58,205 nucleotides of DNA, taken from positions 1 to 58,205 of the forward strand of contig JAFYQM010000047.1 of NCBI GenBank assembly GCA_017547085.1, given 5' to 3'. Position 1 is the first letter of the stretch, and each line of letters begins with the position of its first letter. Shown piece after piece: positions 8,788 to 17,649 of this stretch. The translations under genes were made by a program, and so were the position numbers. The notes under the pieces are model-generated. The model saw only the letters and a program-made list of their open reading frames with translations, did not search any database and was not told the origin of the DNA. Source of the stretch: Oscillibacter sp. (GTDB taxonomy: Bacteria > Bacillota > Clostridia > Oscillospirales > Oscillospiraceae).

Positions 8788-10365
8788 ATGAAAAACGAGA
8801 AGAAACCAGGCACAAGCAACGCGGAAATGGTGACCATTTCCCGCGCGGAATACAACGAGTTAAAGCTCCAGAACCAATGGCTTCTGGAGCAGTTGGGTCT
8901 TGCAAAGAAGCGTGAGTTTGGCTCTTCTTCCGAACGAATCCAGGAAGATCTTATGGACCAGCTGGGACTGAACTTCAATGAAGCCGAGGCCTATGCTTAC
9001 GGCACAAAGTCTGCGACCCCGGAACAGATTGCAGTGAAGGCTCATGAACGCAACCGGAAGTCCGGCAGTGTAACGGATATTGTTCCTGAAGGTACAGCCA
9101 CAGAAGTAATTGAACACCGTCTCTCCGAGGAAGAACGCACTTGTAATTCCTGCGGAACTCTTATGGAGGAGATTGGCAAGGAAATTCACAGAAGCCTGAT
9201 GATGGAGCCTGCGAAGTTCTGGATCCGGGAGGACGTCTATTATAGCTACGCCTGCAAACAGTGCGAGGAAACTACCGGTGAAGCCAATATCCTGAAGACG
9301 CCGAAAGAACCCGTTCTTCATCCCGGCAGCTTTGCGTCTGCTGAAGCAGTGGCTCACATCATGACTCAGAAGTTTGTGATGTATTCTCCGCTGTACCGTC
9401 TGGAGCAGGAGTTTAACCGTGAGGGATTAAAGCTGTCCCGGCAGACGATGGCAAACTGGTTGCTGAACACCTCGGATATCTGGCTTCGTCCGATTTATGA
9501 TGTGCTGCACGGGGAGCTTTGTAAGGAGTCCGTTCTGCATGGTGACGAAACCACTCTGCAAGTGCTGAAAGAGTCCGGAAAGGCCGCTGCCAGCAAATCC
9601 TATATGTGGCTGTACCGAACCAGTGGCTGCACAAAAGCTCCCGTAGTTCTGTATGAGTACCAACCGAGCCGCAAAGCAGCGCATGCAGAGGAGTTCCTAA
9701 AGGGATTCTCCGGTTGGCTTCATGCGGATGGCTACCAAGGGTACCACAAATTGCCGGAGAATATACGGGTTGTGGGCTGCTGGGCCCATGCAAGACGAAA
9801 ATTTGATGAAGCCTTGCAGACAATCCCCCAAGAAGACCGAAAGGGGTCTCTGGCGGCAACCGGTGAATGCCACTGCACCAGACTGTTCCAGTTGGAAGAG
9901 GCTCTGGCTGAACTGACACCGGAAGAACGATATACGAAGCGCCTGGAACTGGAAAAGCCGGTTCTGGACGCGCTGTTGGCATGGGCAAATGAGACTACGG
10001 CCAAAACCGCGCCGAAGTCTGCTCTTGGCAAGGCGCTGCATTATCTGCTGGAACAGTGGCCCTATCTGGTGCGCTATCTGGAAGACGGCAGACTGGAACT
10101 GAGCAACAACCGTGCTGAGCGCAGCATTAAGCCCTTCGTCATGGGCAGAAAGAATTGGCTCTTTGCCAATACTCCTGCCGGCGCACAGTCCAGCGCTGTG
10201 ATTTACAGTCTGATTGAAACTGCAAAGGAGAACCATCTGGATCCGTACCGCTATCTGCTATGGGTTCTGAAAAACGCACCGACACTGAGCCAGACAGATG
10301 AGGCCTGGGCCGAGAAACTCCTGCCCTCTAATGCACCCCAAGAATGTTATATTCCGCAAAAATGA
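8788..10365 (+). CDS. tnpC: IS66 DDE transposase TnpC
   Basis: A 525-residue transposase. The N-terminal coiled segment (EYNELKLQNQWLLEQLGLAK) is followed by the IS66 zinc-finger region (CNSCGTLMEE...YACKQC). The DDE core has acidic residues in LHGDETTLQV, LHADGYQGYH and the glutamate in NNRAERSIKPFVMGRK. The C-terminal IS66 tail ends near PQECYIPQK. An in-frame TTG lies 45 bp upstream, but the ATG at 8788 gives the usual N-terminus. The frame is uninterrupted. Confidence 0.94.
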   Translation: MKNEKKPGTSNAEMVTISRAEYNELKLQNQWLLEQLGLAKKREFGSSSERIQEDLMDQLGLNFNEAEAYAYGTKSATPEQIAVKAHERNRKSGSVTDIVPEGTATEVIEHRLSEEERTCNSCGTLMEEIGKEIHRSLMMEPAKFWIREDVYYSYACKQCEETTGEANILKTPKEPVLHPGSFASAEAVAHIMTQKFVMYSPLYRLEQEFNREGLKLSRQTMANWLLNTSDIWLRPIYDVLHGELCKESVLHGDETTLQVLKESGKAAASKSYMWLYRTSGCTKAPVVLYEYQPSRKAAHAEEFLKGFSGWLHADGYQGYHKLPENIRVVGCWAHARRKFDEALQTIPQEDRKGSLAATGECHCTRLFQLEEALAELTPEERYTKRLELEKPVLDALLAWANETTAKTAPKSALGKALHYLLEQWPYLVRYLEDGRLELSNNRAERSIKPFVMGRKNWLFANTPAGAQSSAVIYSLIETAKENHLDPYRYLLWVLKNAPTLSQTDEAWAEKLLPSNAPQECYIPQK

Positions 10366-10370
10366 TTAAC

Positions 10371-10410
10371 CGGCCCCTCGGTGCTCACGCACCGGGAGGC
10401 CGATCCTTTT
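10371..10410 (+). terminator. Terminator-like hairpin after tnpC
   Basis: CGGCCCCTCGGTGC pairs with GCACCGGGAGGCCG around TCAC and is followed by ATCCTTTT. The truncated second copy has a related hairpin at the same relative position. Confidence 0.7.
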
Positions 10411-10435
10411 ATACGCCGTTAGCTTTGACGGTTAC

Positions 10436-10751
10436 GGAGCAGTGGCCTTATCTGATCCGCTATCTGGAAGATGGCAGACTGGAACTGAGCAACAACCGTG
10501 CAGAGCGCAGCATTAAGCCCTTTGTGATGGGGCGGAAGAACTGGCTTTTTGCCAATACTCCTGCCGGCGCACAATCCAGTGCCGTGATCTACAGCTTGAT
10601 TGAGACGGCAAAGGAAAACCAACTGGATCCGTACCGCTATCTGCTGTGGGTTCTGAAAAACGCACCGGTGCTGAGCCAGAGAGATGAGGCCTGGGCTGAG
10701 AAACTCCTGCCCTCCAAAGCACCCCAAGAATGTTATATTCCTCGGATATGA
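10436..10751 (+). pseudogene. 3' fragment of a second tnpC
   Basis: It encodes the last 100 or so residues of an IS66 transposase (EQWPYLIRYLEDGRLELSNN onward). It parallels the intact copy from about 10050 but carries its own substitutions (KENQLDPYR, APVLSQRDE). It lacks the first two catalytic aspartates and a start, so it is non-functional. Confidence 0.9.
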
Positions 10752-10795
10752 AAAATCTCCACCTCAGTGCTTTCGCACCAAGGCGGAGATTTTTA
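10747..10795 (+). terminator. Terminator hairpin after tnpC fragment
   Basis: AAAATCTCC...GTGC pairs with GCAC...GGAGATTTTT around a TTTC loop, with a T-rich tail. It is equivalent in place to the hairpin after the intact tnpC. Confidence 0.75.
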
Positions 10796-10833
10796 TTCGC
10801 TGCTAGATTTGACGCTTACGCTTTGACGGTTAC

Positions 10834-10841
10834 GATTTAGG
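10834..10841. repeat. Right copy of 8-bp IS66 target-site duplication
   Basis: GATTTAGG, identical to 7914-7921, directly after the right IS terminus at 10833. Confidence 0.85.
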
Positions 10842-10884
10842 TAAATTTTCACGCGCTCAAGCCGCCGTTAGCTTTGACGGTTAC
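10842..10884 (-). mobile_element. Orphan IS66-like terminus, inverted
   Basis: Read on the minus strand from 10884, the sequence starts GTAACCGTCAAAGCTAACGG and continues GCTTGAGCGCG. This resembles the left end of the full element (GCGACTTGAGCGC). It is an isolated end facing the surface-protein locus, with no transposase attached. Confidence 0.6.
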
Positions 10885-10911
10885 GAAAACAATGTGGAGA
10901 AACGGTGAAAA

Positions 10912-10946
10912 AATAAGCATCCACGTTTTTGACACGTGGATGCTCA
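10912..10946 (-). terminator. Terminator of the surface-protein operon
   Basis: AGCATCCACG (10916-10925) pairs with CGTGGATGCT (10935-10944). On the minus strand a TTATTTTTT run follows. It lies about 30 bp after the last gene of the operon. Confidence 0.88.
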
Positions 10947-10971
10947 TTTCATGTTTTAAGAACGTTCTGCC

Positions 10972-11529
10972 TCACGGCGAAGATTTAATGGTTGTGCCGT
11001 CCGTATCCATGGTCACAGGCCAGACTTCTTTCACCGCATCAGTGGGCTTGCTCTGAATTGCTTCACCGAAGATATCCACCGCCTGCTTGTAACCGTCTTG
11101 CGTCTTCAATGTGATGGCGCCGGTAGACGTAAGCAGATTGGTCGTGAAATCATCCGGAGCATCAGGGGGCACAGGCTTTTTATAGTAGAAGGTATTGTCG
11201 CTGCCTTTGATCCAGTCCATGCTGTTGTAGTCGTTAATCACCAACGGGGGCGAAGGCAGTGGTGCAACATTGTCATCACCGTCAACCCAATACGTTACCA
11301 GACGAACACGGATATATGCGGAGATGTTTCCCGTGTTCTCCACGGTCACACTGGTAATATCATCTCCGACATGGTCTTCATACACCTTGCAGGAAACCTG
11401 CGCAGGGATAAAGTTCGTGTGTTCGGGGGCCGTCCGCATGAACATGTAGGCAAATACAGAGCCGCATACAAGAACCAGTACCATCAGGAGGGCCACCGGC
11501 ATGAGCCGGCGAAGATTCTTTTTTCTCAT
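10972..11529 (-). CDS. TasA/camelysin-like secreted protein
   Basis: A 185-residue protein with a typical signal peptide (MRKKNLRRLMPVALLMVLVL, cleavage expected near residue 27). The mature part contains the beta-rich pattern of SipW-dependent proteins (VTVENTGNISAYIRVRLVTYW, then an acidic Trp-rich stretch). It is the last gene of the surface operon and starts 1 bp after the stop of the giant protein, which implies coupled translation. The ribosome site (CGGAGGGATT) lies inside the preceding stop region. It probably forms a minor subunit or partner of the giant protein; this is inferred from position and fold class. Confidence 0.6.
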   Translation of the reverse strand: MRKKNLRRLMPVALLMVLVLVCGSVFAYMFMRTAPEHTNFIPAQVSCKVYEDHVGDDITSVTVENTGNISAYIRVRLVTYWVDGDDNVAPLPSPPLVINDYNSMDWIKGSDNTFYYKKPVPPDAPDDFTTNLLTSTGAITLKTQDGYKQAVDIFGEAIQSKPTDAVKEVWPVTMDTDGTTIKSSP

Positions 11530-11530
11530 C

Positions 11531-14500
11531 TTAAATCCCTCCGAAAAGCCTGTGGATGAAATCACCGATACCGCTGAGCCACTTGGAGATAACCTCGATG
11601 CCATCATAAGACACGGAATTCGTATCCGGGCTATGAGTGACCTCTCGGTAAAGCGTCTCTCTGGTATATCGCCAGGACCAGCTGTTCAGCTGCTCCACCT
11701 GATATTCACCATAGGGCAGATTCTTGATGGTGACCTCTCCGTCGCCATTCGCATCGGCACAGATCGTCACATCCAGCAGGAATCCGTCCGTATTGGTGAT
11801 CCGATAGACGAATACCTGCCCGGGCGTTGCGTTGTTCTTGTAGATGGTGAAATCACCGGCTAACAGCTTGAACTTGGCGTAGAAGGTGTACTTAGTGATG
11901 GGATCACCGTTTGTCTCGTACTGCTTCTTGGGCTTCAAGTGCTTGGTGGTCGCATCGATGGTGGCAATGCTGTTATCGTCCGGAACTGGCTGTGTACAGG
12001 CCTCATCCAGGAACCAGCCGACAAACTCGTAGTTGGCATTGGGGATAGGCTTTGCACCCTCAAAGTCCTTGGAACCCGCAAAGACTTCCTTGTTGGAGGG
12101 GGTAAAGCTGCCGCCAACTCCGCCTACCACAACGTAGTCTACCTGATACTCAATGGGCGAGTAGTAGAACGTAATAACGTTCTGCGCTGCATCCTCACGG
12201 ATCTGGATCGATTTCGTGCTTTCGGAAACCAGTTCGTAAGACTTGTCAAGGATATACTTGGGAGCGGGAACCGACACGGTGGAACCGTAAAGGGCGGTAT
12301 CGCCGGTTCCGCTGCCCAGCTTGACATGTGTCTCGAAATCGAGATACTCCACGGAATATGCATAGGACAGGCGCTTGTAGAAGATGTAGATCTCGGTGCC
12401 GTTCTGCTGGATCTGGACACTAAACTCGCCGTTACTGCCAGCAGAGGCATTCTTTTCCTGAACATCATCATTGCTGTCGATCGTAGCAACCTTGGCCTTT
12501 CCGGTAGATGTAAAACCGGGAATATTGGTCAGCGGAGCGATGGAGACAGTTGTACCTTTCTTCACCTGATCCTGCGTGCTGTGGTCATAGTTCTCATAGC
12601 CGCCGGTACCGTCGATGAAGTAGTTACTTTCCACGTTTTTGGGATCGCCATCGTTGTGCAGCTTTTCCACCATGTGGTGCACCATGTACTGTACATCTTC
12701 GCTCTTGGTGTAGTAGAAGGTGATCACATTGGTGGGGGCGCTGATATACTGGTCCGGGTTATTCGGGTCAGGAATGACAGAGAGCACCAGATCCTTGTAG
12801 AATTCGTCGGCAACGTAGCCATCGATTTCTTTATAGCGCACGGTAACAAAAGAATTCTCTGTAGGGAATTCCTCAGAATCCAGCTCAACTTCCCGGCCGT
12901 CTTCTTCCGTAACGTAACGAACGGTGTATTTGAGGTCCGTTGCCTTTACGTACTCGAAAGAATACACGTTGTACTCCGGTTCTTCCGCCTCTTCCACACG
13001 GATCGAGATGGTGTGGGATGCTGTCAGGGGGAAGTAACCCTTGTTATAGCCATCCAGCATTTCGTTGCGGGGGGCGCCAACTTTGGCATCGAAGGTCAGG
13101 TTGGTACCAACGGTAGCATAACCGAAGGTATCCTCCGCGATCTTTGTGGTGGTGCCCTTGAGGATGTAGCTGATGCGGTACGGTTCAGTGAGCTCCGTAC
13201 GCCACTGGGCGTAAACATTCAAGTCCTGTCGGACGGGAATTTCGCCCGGAGAATAGGCCAGCTTTTGGCCATCCTGAATGTAGAACCAGTTCACAAAGTA
13301 CACGGTGGCATTGTCGGGGACAAACAGTTGGTACTTAGCCTGTGGGGCCAGTTCGTCCAAGGTGTCGCCGTGGAGCACGGAGAAGGATACCATGCCGCCG
13401 TTGCCCACATGGTCGCCCTCAGTCCGGAAGTAGACGTCTTTACCGGCATCCTTAATGTAGGAGAGACCATTTTTGTAGGCTTCCAGATACTCGTAATGGA
13501 AGAAGAAGTTGACTTTGCGGGTAACAGGTTCCCACTTGCCGTAGATTGTGACATCGTTTTCAGGCATAGTGGCCTTTTCGAAGTACGCCTTATCTGCTTC
13601 TGTGCCTTTCGTACATTCTGCCGTGGTGTACCAACCCGCAAACCGATATGCACCCGGTTCCAGCGTGCTGGGATAGTCCTCTTCGGAGGGGGCATACAGT
13701 TCACCATCTGTATTGATGACATACTCTGCTATCGGTTCGCCAAACTTCAAATCGTCCTTAAGGACAATAGGTGGGTCACCCAAATGCTGGAAGCTGAGTT
13801 CGAAGGGGGCCTTTCTGTCGTAGTACAACCAGATCGTTGTGACACCATTACTGGTCGAGCTTTCGGTTCCCTTCGCCACCATGCCGGCAATTTGCTTTTG
13901 GCTGAAGTTTGTGTTGTTGACAACCAGCTTTTGATGGTAATCCTCATCCCAGTCATACCACTTTTTGGTGGTATCAAAATATCGTCTCGTGGTAGAGTTT
14001 CCTGTATCATCCTGCTCAAAACTTTCAAACATGTAATACAGATGAACTTCATTCGTACCGCCATACGTCGCGTCCGCATATTGGTAATTATCTCTGGTAT
14101 CACAGAGGTCTGCCGTCATATTGACACGCTTTGAAACAGCCTCATTGTCAACATTATCAAGGTCCCAGCCGCGGAATTGACCCGAGGTAGATGCAGGATT
14201 GCCATCACTGTTTTTGTTGTGGGTACTGCTGGATTTCAGGACATCTGTTGTGGGCCAAACAGCACCGATATTGGCGTTATACTTGGCTGTCAGCACATAC
14301 ACCACGTTGTTTGTGTTGTTACTGTTACAAGTGCCATTGCAGGTATGCTGGTGCTCAGGAAGTGTACATGCCGTGTAACAGGAATCAATATGCTGGTGGC
14401 CTTCCGTAGGACAGTTGATATAACAGTTTTCGTCATGAGGATGGATTGGAATCTGACACGAGAGTTTCGCAGAGGCGCTGGTATAGGTATTATCGTTGTT

Positions 14501-17500
14501 TGGGTTTCCTAAGGTTCCATTGATGGAAACACCATTGAGGGTGTTACCTGTGCCAAGATAGTACCATGTATTGTTAACATAGAAGAAATTGTAATAAGTA
14601 TAATTAAATCTGTAGCCTGTCCGAATCTTGTATACAGTTCCATTTTGCGCAGAATTGCCGACATTTTGCTGAACCCTGCTATACGCAGTATTTCCAGCAG
14701 CACTACCCGCTTGAAGAGTAGAGTTTGTATAGCAGGAAACCAGATGTGCCGGATGCTCTTCTTTTCCGCAAGAAGGAGCCACACCACAGTCCGGTCCGTG
14801 TGTATGAACGGGTTTTTCGCAAATCAAAGATCCGTTGCAGCCTGCGCCGTGAATCGGTTTAGCCAAACAACATGTACCGTAACCTCTGAAGTAAATCGTA
14901 TAGGAATTACGGGTGTAATACACATTGACAACGGTGGAACCGTCATTCTCCACCAGGACATTTTTGTCCGTTTTTGCTTCATTGAAGGTAAAATAAGCTC
15001 TTTCACCATTCGCGATGGGGTCGGGTAGACTATCCGAGCCGTTGACTCGCGTGTTGACAATTGCTTTTTCTTGTGAAGAACCCCAATAGGAATAGCTATA
15101 GCTGCTTCCGCCCTTTACATCGGGGTCTGCATTTTCACGCCAGTAAACCACGGTATATGTGACCTCACCATCACCCAACCACAGCGCCTCATAAGCACGG
15201 TTTTTGGTGTCGACAGTGGTGGGGAAACCGTCTCCCGGTTCGTCATCTCTATAGCCATCGCCCATGTTGGTGCTTTCGTACTCGCCATCACCATCGGCGT
15301 CCAACTTGGTCAAATCCCAGCCCAGGAATGTATAAGCATTCTTGATGGGAATGCCGATATTCAGGGGCGTGCCGTAACGGGCATAGATGGGAGAAACACC
15401 ATGACCGCCAACCAGATCGAAGTTGGTGAGATAGTAGTTACGGTCGTAGTAGCAGTGGAACACCGTACTGCCATCCGCTGCAACTGTAGTATCCGGATGA
15501 TAGACTCTGGTGAAACCGGTGGTATCGCCGGCATATTTCACCAGATCATCATTCGTGATCACCGTGCCGGTTCGCACTTTCTGCGTGTGATAGAGCGTGA
15601 TATCCTCGGTGTAATTGTCGTTGTACAGATTCTGGAAATAGTAGCGGAAGGCCACGTTCACCTTGACAGGCAGATAATAGACGTCGATCACAATATCTTC
15701 CTGCAGCTGATCGCCGGTGAACTTCAGCTCGATTTCGGCAGCGCTTTCGCTGTAGTCAGGGGGCTCACTGCCGGTAGGATCTATATACTTGCCTTCCTTG
15801 GTGTAGTAGCCATCGCCGGCCCAGAGCATATCGTCACCGTCCGTCTCCCAGAAGGCGGCATAACCCGTAATTCGGGGAGAAGTGATGGTGCGGGGGGGGA
15901 AGTCAGTCCCCTTTGGAACGGAGGCCTTGTACGCAGAGGACAGTTCTTGCTTCGCCCCATCGGAAGTAAAGCTGTTGGCATCCCAGTAGTTGATGGTAAT
16001 GGTCACATACTCCGTGTTGTCCGGCTCATCTGCCGCAGGGTTCACCAGACTGTTGAGGAGTGCTGCCGGTGCTGCCGCCACGCGGCGCAGGAACAGCATG
16101 ACCGGGCCGACCTCTTCCTCTTCGGGCGCCTCGGGCTCAGCGAAACCTGCGTCATAGCCAGTATCATCCACGGTGACGCGAATGGGATCGCTGTAAAGTT
16201 CATTTGCTTCACTCTCGATCAGACAACGGAGCCAAGCACCGTTGTCATCATCCATCACGCTTCGCAGCATGGTATGGGAAACCAGAATGCCCTGGCCGTT
16301 CTGGCCGGAAATATCCACCCAGAGGTCTTCCTCTGCGTCATAGCAGATCTGCCACTGGTAATACAGCTTGCCCTCCTCTTCGCTCCATGCGCTGAGGCTG
16401 GTCTTGTACTTCCAGTCCAGAGTGATGCCGTCTTCAACAGAAATGGGATTGCCGGCCTCGTCCAGAATGGCAACCTCATATTCCTCGGGCAGCTGGGGAT
16501 TCTCGGGGATCACGGGCTCCTTGGGAGGAATGTAAGGCTCCTCTTCGGGCTCGCTCTCATGCTCCAGATCGCAATCGAAGTCCTTGCACACGGGGCAGTA
16601 CACATGCTCTGCGGTGCAGTCCATCACACCGCAGACACCGCACCAGGTGTGGTGGCAATCCCAACCGTCGCAAATATCGCACTTCACGTGCTCGATCTCA
16701 CAATCGTATTCCCCGCAGATATCGCACCGCACATGCTCGATGCCGCAGTCATATTTGCCGCAGATCTCACACAGCTTCGGTTCGAGAATGATCAGGGTGT
16801 CCAGAGACGGATCGTCACCCAGATAGTTCTGGAAGATCCAGATACCATCTGCATATCCTTCCGGGGCGGTGCCCTTCAGTAGCGTCACCTGATACCAGAG
16901 AGACTCCAGCACTGTTTGATCATAGGTCTGAGAGACGACCGTATAATCCTCGATCAGGAATACAGTGTCTTCTGTGCCGTCGAGGTTAAGGGAATCCCAG
17001 CTCAAATCATTGCCAGCGGTAGGCTCTTCTGCCGAGATATTGAAAAAGTTAAATCCGTTATCGTGATTGAACTCGGCCCTCTTGCCCACAGAGAACACGT
17101 AGGCGGGGCAGGTGCAGGGATTCTCGTCACAGCGCTCACAAACAACGGGGGCTTCTTCCCCGCTGTCTTCGGAACCATCGTCCTCAGCAGGAGGAACGGT
17201 TGCACAGTCGCAAGGCTCGGTGCTGCCGCAAATTTCACAGGTGGGGCCTACGGTTCCGCCGTTATCCCCATCAGGATTTTCGGGTTCACAGACACAGGGA
17301 ATTTCGCCGCAGGTGTCACAGGGAGTTGATTCGCCTCCCTCTCCCTCGGAGGGTTCCTCGGGCTCGGGGCAGGTTTCATGCCAGGGGCCCGTGCCGCACT
17401 TGTCGCATACATAAAGTGCACAAGTGGCTACATGCGCTCCCGTATGGTCGGGAGGACAGCTACATTCCTCTTCCGCGGCAAAGGCTGCAGAAGGAAGCAT

Positions 17501-17596
17501 ACTGACCATCATCAGAAGGGCCAGCAGGAATGACGTGATTCTGTTTTTCTCAGTTTGCACCCATGTCATGACGCACATGAGTTTCATCAGTATCAT
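11531..17596 (-). CDS. Giant secreted Cys/His-knuckle and beta-repeat surface protein
   Basis: A 2021-residue exported protein. The signal peptide ends near residue 40 (MLPSAAFA). Residues 45-163 and 276-346 are Cys-rich, the latter made of CxxC-x3-DC-x3-H units (CEICGKYDCGIEHVRCDICG). An Ig-like segment (about 370-480) and many bacterial beta-repeats follow (WDLTKLDADGDG; RFAGWYTTAE; MucBP-like YTVRYVTEEDGREV). A second Cys/His zone (about 905-1090) has units such as CTLPEHQHTC. A C-terminal prealbumin/SpaA-like domain (about 1910-2000; TIKNLPYGEYQVEQLNSW) precedes a hydrophobic tail (WLSGIGDFIHRLFGGI). There is no LPxTG motif. It probably acts as an adhesin or fibre tip. Confidence 0.75.
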   Translation of the reverse strand: MILMKLMCVMTWVQTEKNRITSFLLALLMMVSMLPSAAFAAEEECSCPPDHTGAHVATCALYVCDKCGTGPWHETCPEPEEPSEGEGGESTPCDTCGEIPCVCEPENPDGDNGGTVGPTCEICGSTEPCDCATVPPAEDDGSEDSGEEAPVVCERCDENPCTCPAYVFSVGKRAEFNHDNGFNFFNISAEEPTAGNDLSWDSLNLDGTEDTVFLIEDYTVVSQTYDQTVLESLWYQVTLLKGTAPEGYADGIWIFQNYLGDDPSLDTLIILEPKLCEICGKYDCGIEHVRCDICGEYDCEIEHVKCDICDGWDCHHTWCGVCGVMDCTAEHVYCPVCKDFDCDLEHESEPEEEPYIPPKEPVIPENPQLPEEYEVAILDEAGNPISVEDGITLDWKYKTSLSAWSEEEGKLYYQWQICYDAEEDLWVDISGQNGQGILVSHTMLRSVMDDDNGAWLRCLIESEANELYSDPIRVTVDDTGYDAGFAEPEAPEEEEVGPVMLFLRRVAAAPAALLNSLVNPAADEPDNTEYVTITINYWDANSFTSDGAKQELSSAYKASVPKGTDFPPRTITSPRITGYAAFWETDGDDMLWAGDGYYTKEGKYIDPTGSEPPDYSESAAEIELKFTGDQLQEDIVIDVYYLPVKVNVAFRYYFQNLYNDNYTEDITLYHTQKVRTGTVITNDDLVKYAGDTTGFTRVYHPDTTVAADGSTVFHCYYDRNYYLTNFDLVGGHGVSPIYARYGTPLNIGIPIKNAYTFLGWDLTKLDADGDGEYESTNMGDGYRDDEPGDGFPTTVDTKNRAYEALWLGDGEVTYTVVYWRENADPDVKGGSSYSYSYWGSSQEKAIVNTRVNGSDSLPDPIANGERAYFTFNEAKTDKNVLVENDGSTVVNVYYTRNSYTIYFRGYGTCCLAKPIHGAGCNGSLICEKPVHTHGPDCGVAPSCGKEEHPAHLVSCYTNSTLQAGSAAGNTAYSRVQQNVGNSAQNGTVYKIRTGYRFNYTYYNFFYVNNTWYYLGTGNTLNGVSINGTLGNPNNDNTYTSASAKLSCQIPIHPHDENCYINCPTEGHQHIDSCYTACTLPEHQHTCNGTCNSNNTNNVVYVLTAKYNANIGAVWPTTDVLKSSSTHNKNSDGNPASTSGQFRGWDLDNVDNEAVSKRVNMTADLCDTRDNYQYADATYGGTNEVHLYYMFESFEQDDTGNSTTRRYFDTTKKWYDWDEDYHQKLVVNNTNFSQKQIAGMVAKGTESSTSNGVTTIWLYYDRKAPFELSFQHLGDPPIVLKDDLKFGEPIAEYVINTDGELYAPSEEDYPSTLEPGAYRFAGWYTTAECTKGTEADKAYFEKATMPENDVTIYGKWEPVTRKVNFFFHYEYLEAYKNGLSYIKDAGKDVYFRTEGDHVGNGGMVSFSVLHGDTLDELAPQAKYQLFVPDNATVYFVNWFYIQDGQKLAYSPGEIPVRQDLNVYAQWRTELTEPYRISYILKGTTTKIAEDTFGYATVGTNLTFDAKVGAPRNEMLDGYNKGYFPLTASHTISIRVEEAEEPEYNVYSFEYVKATDLKYTVRYVTEEDGREVELDSEEFPTENSFVTVRYKEIDGYVADEFYKDLVLSVIPDPNNPDQYISAPTNVITFYYTKSEDVQYMVHHMVEKLHNDGDPKNVESNYFIDGTGGYENYDHSTQDQVKKGTTVSIAPLTNIPGFTSTGKAKVATIDSNDDVQEKNASAGSNGEFSVQIQQNGTEIYIFYKRLSYAYSVEYLDFETHVKLGSGTGDTALYGSTVSVPAPKYILDKSYELVSESTKSIQIREDAAQNVITFYYSPIEYQVDYVVVGGVGGSFTPSNKEVFAGSKDFEGAKPIPNANYEFVGWFLDEACTQPVPDDNSIATIDATTKHLKPKKQYETNGDPITKYTFYAKFKLLAGDFTIYKNNATPGQVFVYRITNTDGFLLDVTICADANGDGEVTIKNLPYGEYQVEQLNSWSWRYTRETLYREVTHSPDTNSVSYDGIEVISKWLSGIGDFIHRLFGGI

Positions 17597-17649
17597 GTGA
17601 TTCCGCCTCCTTTCTGATGGATTGAGATACGCTTAAAATTCGCGGTTAC

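Larger units (their letters stand above)
7922..10435 (+). mobile_element. IS66-family insertion sequence, full-length copy
   Basis: About 2.5 kb carrying tnpA, tnpB and tnpC in the canonical order. The left terminus GTAAGCGTAAAACCTAGCGG and the inverted right terminus ending at 10435 match at 18 of 22 positions. The right end abuts a second, truncated tnpC, so this copy lies inside another IS66 copy. It looks coding-intact and may be mobile. Confidence 0.9.
10436..10833 (+). mobile_element. Truncated IS66 copy (right end only)
   Basis: It begins abruptly in the middle of tnpC, immediately after the right end of the full copy, and runs to a right terminus GACGGTTAC at 10833. The 8-bp duplication GATTTAGG follows at 10834-10841. 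Internal sequence is close to but not identical with the full copy. Confidence 0.85.

Noticed and set aside
10344..10435. Start of the second tnpC frame inside the first IS copy
   Set aside because: These codons come from the tail and right end of the full IS66; transposase similarity starts only at 10436, so the frame is a chance fusion across the junction.
11939..14134. 731-codon plus-strand frame
   Set aside because: Antisense to the giant surface protein gene; the minus-strand frame has signal peptide, domains and ribosome site, this one has none.
15401..16882. 493-codon plus-strand frame
   Set aside because: Antisense shadow of the giant surface protein; hydrophobic composition results from codon bias of the real gene.
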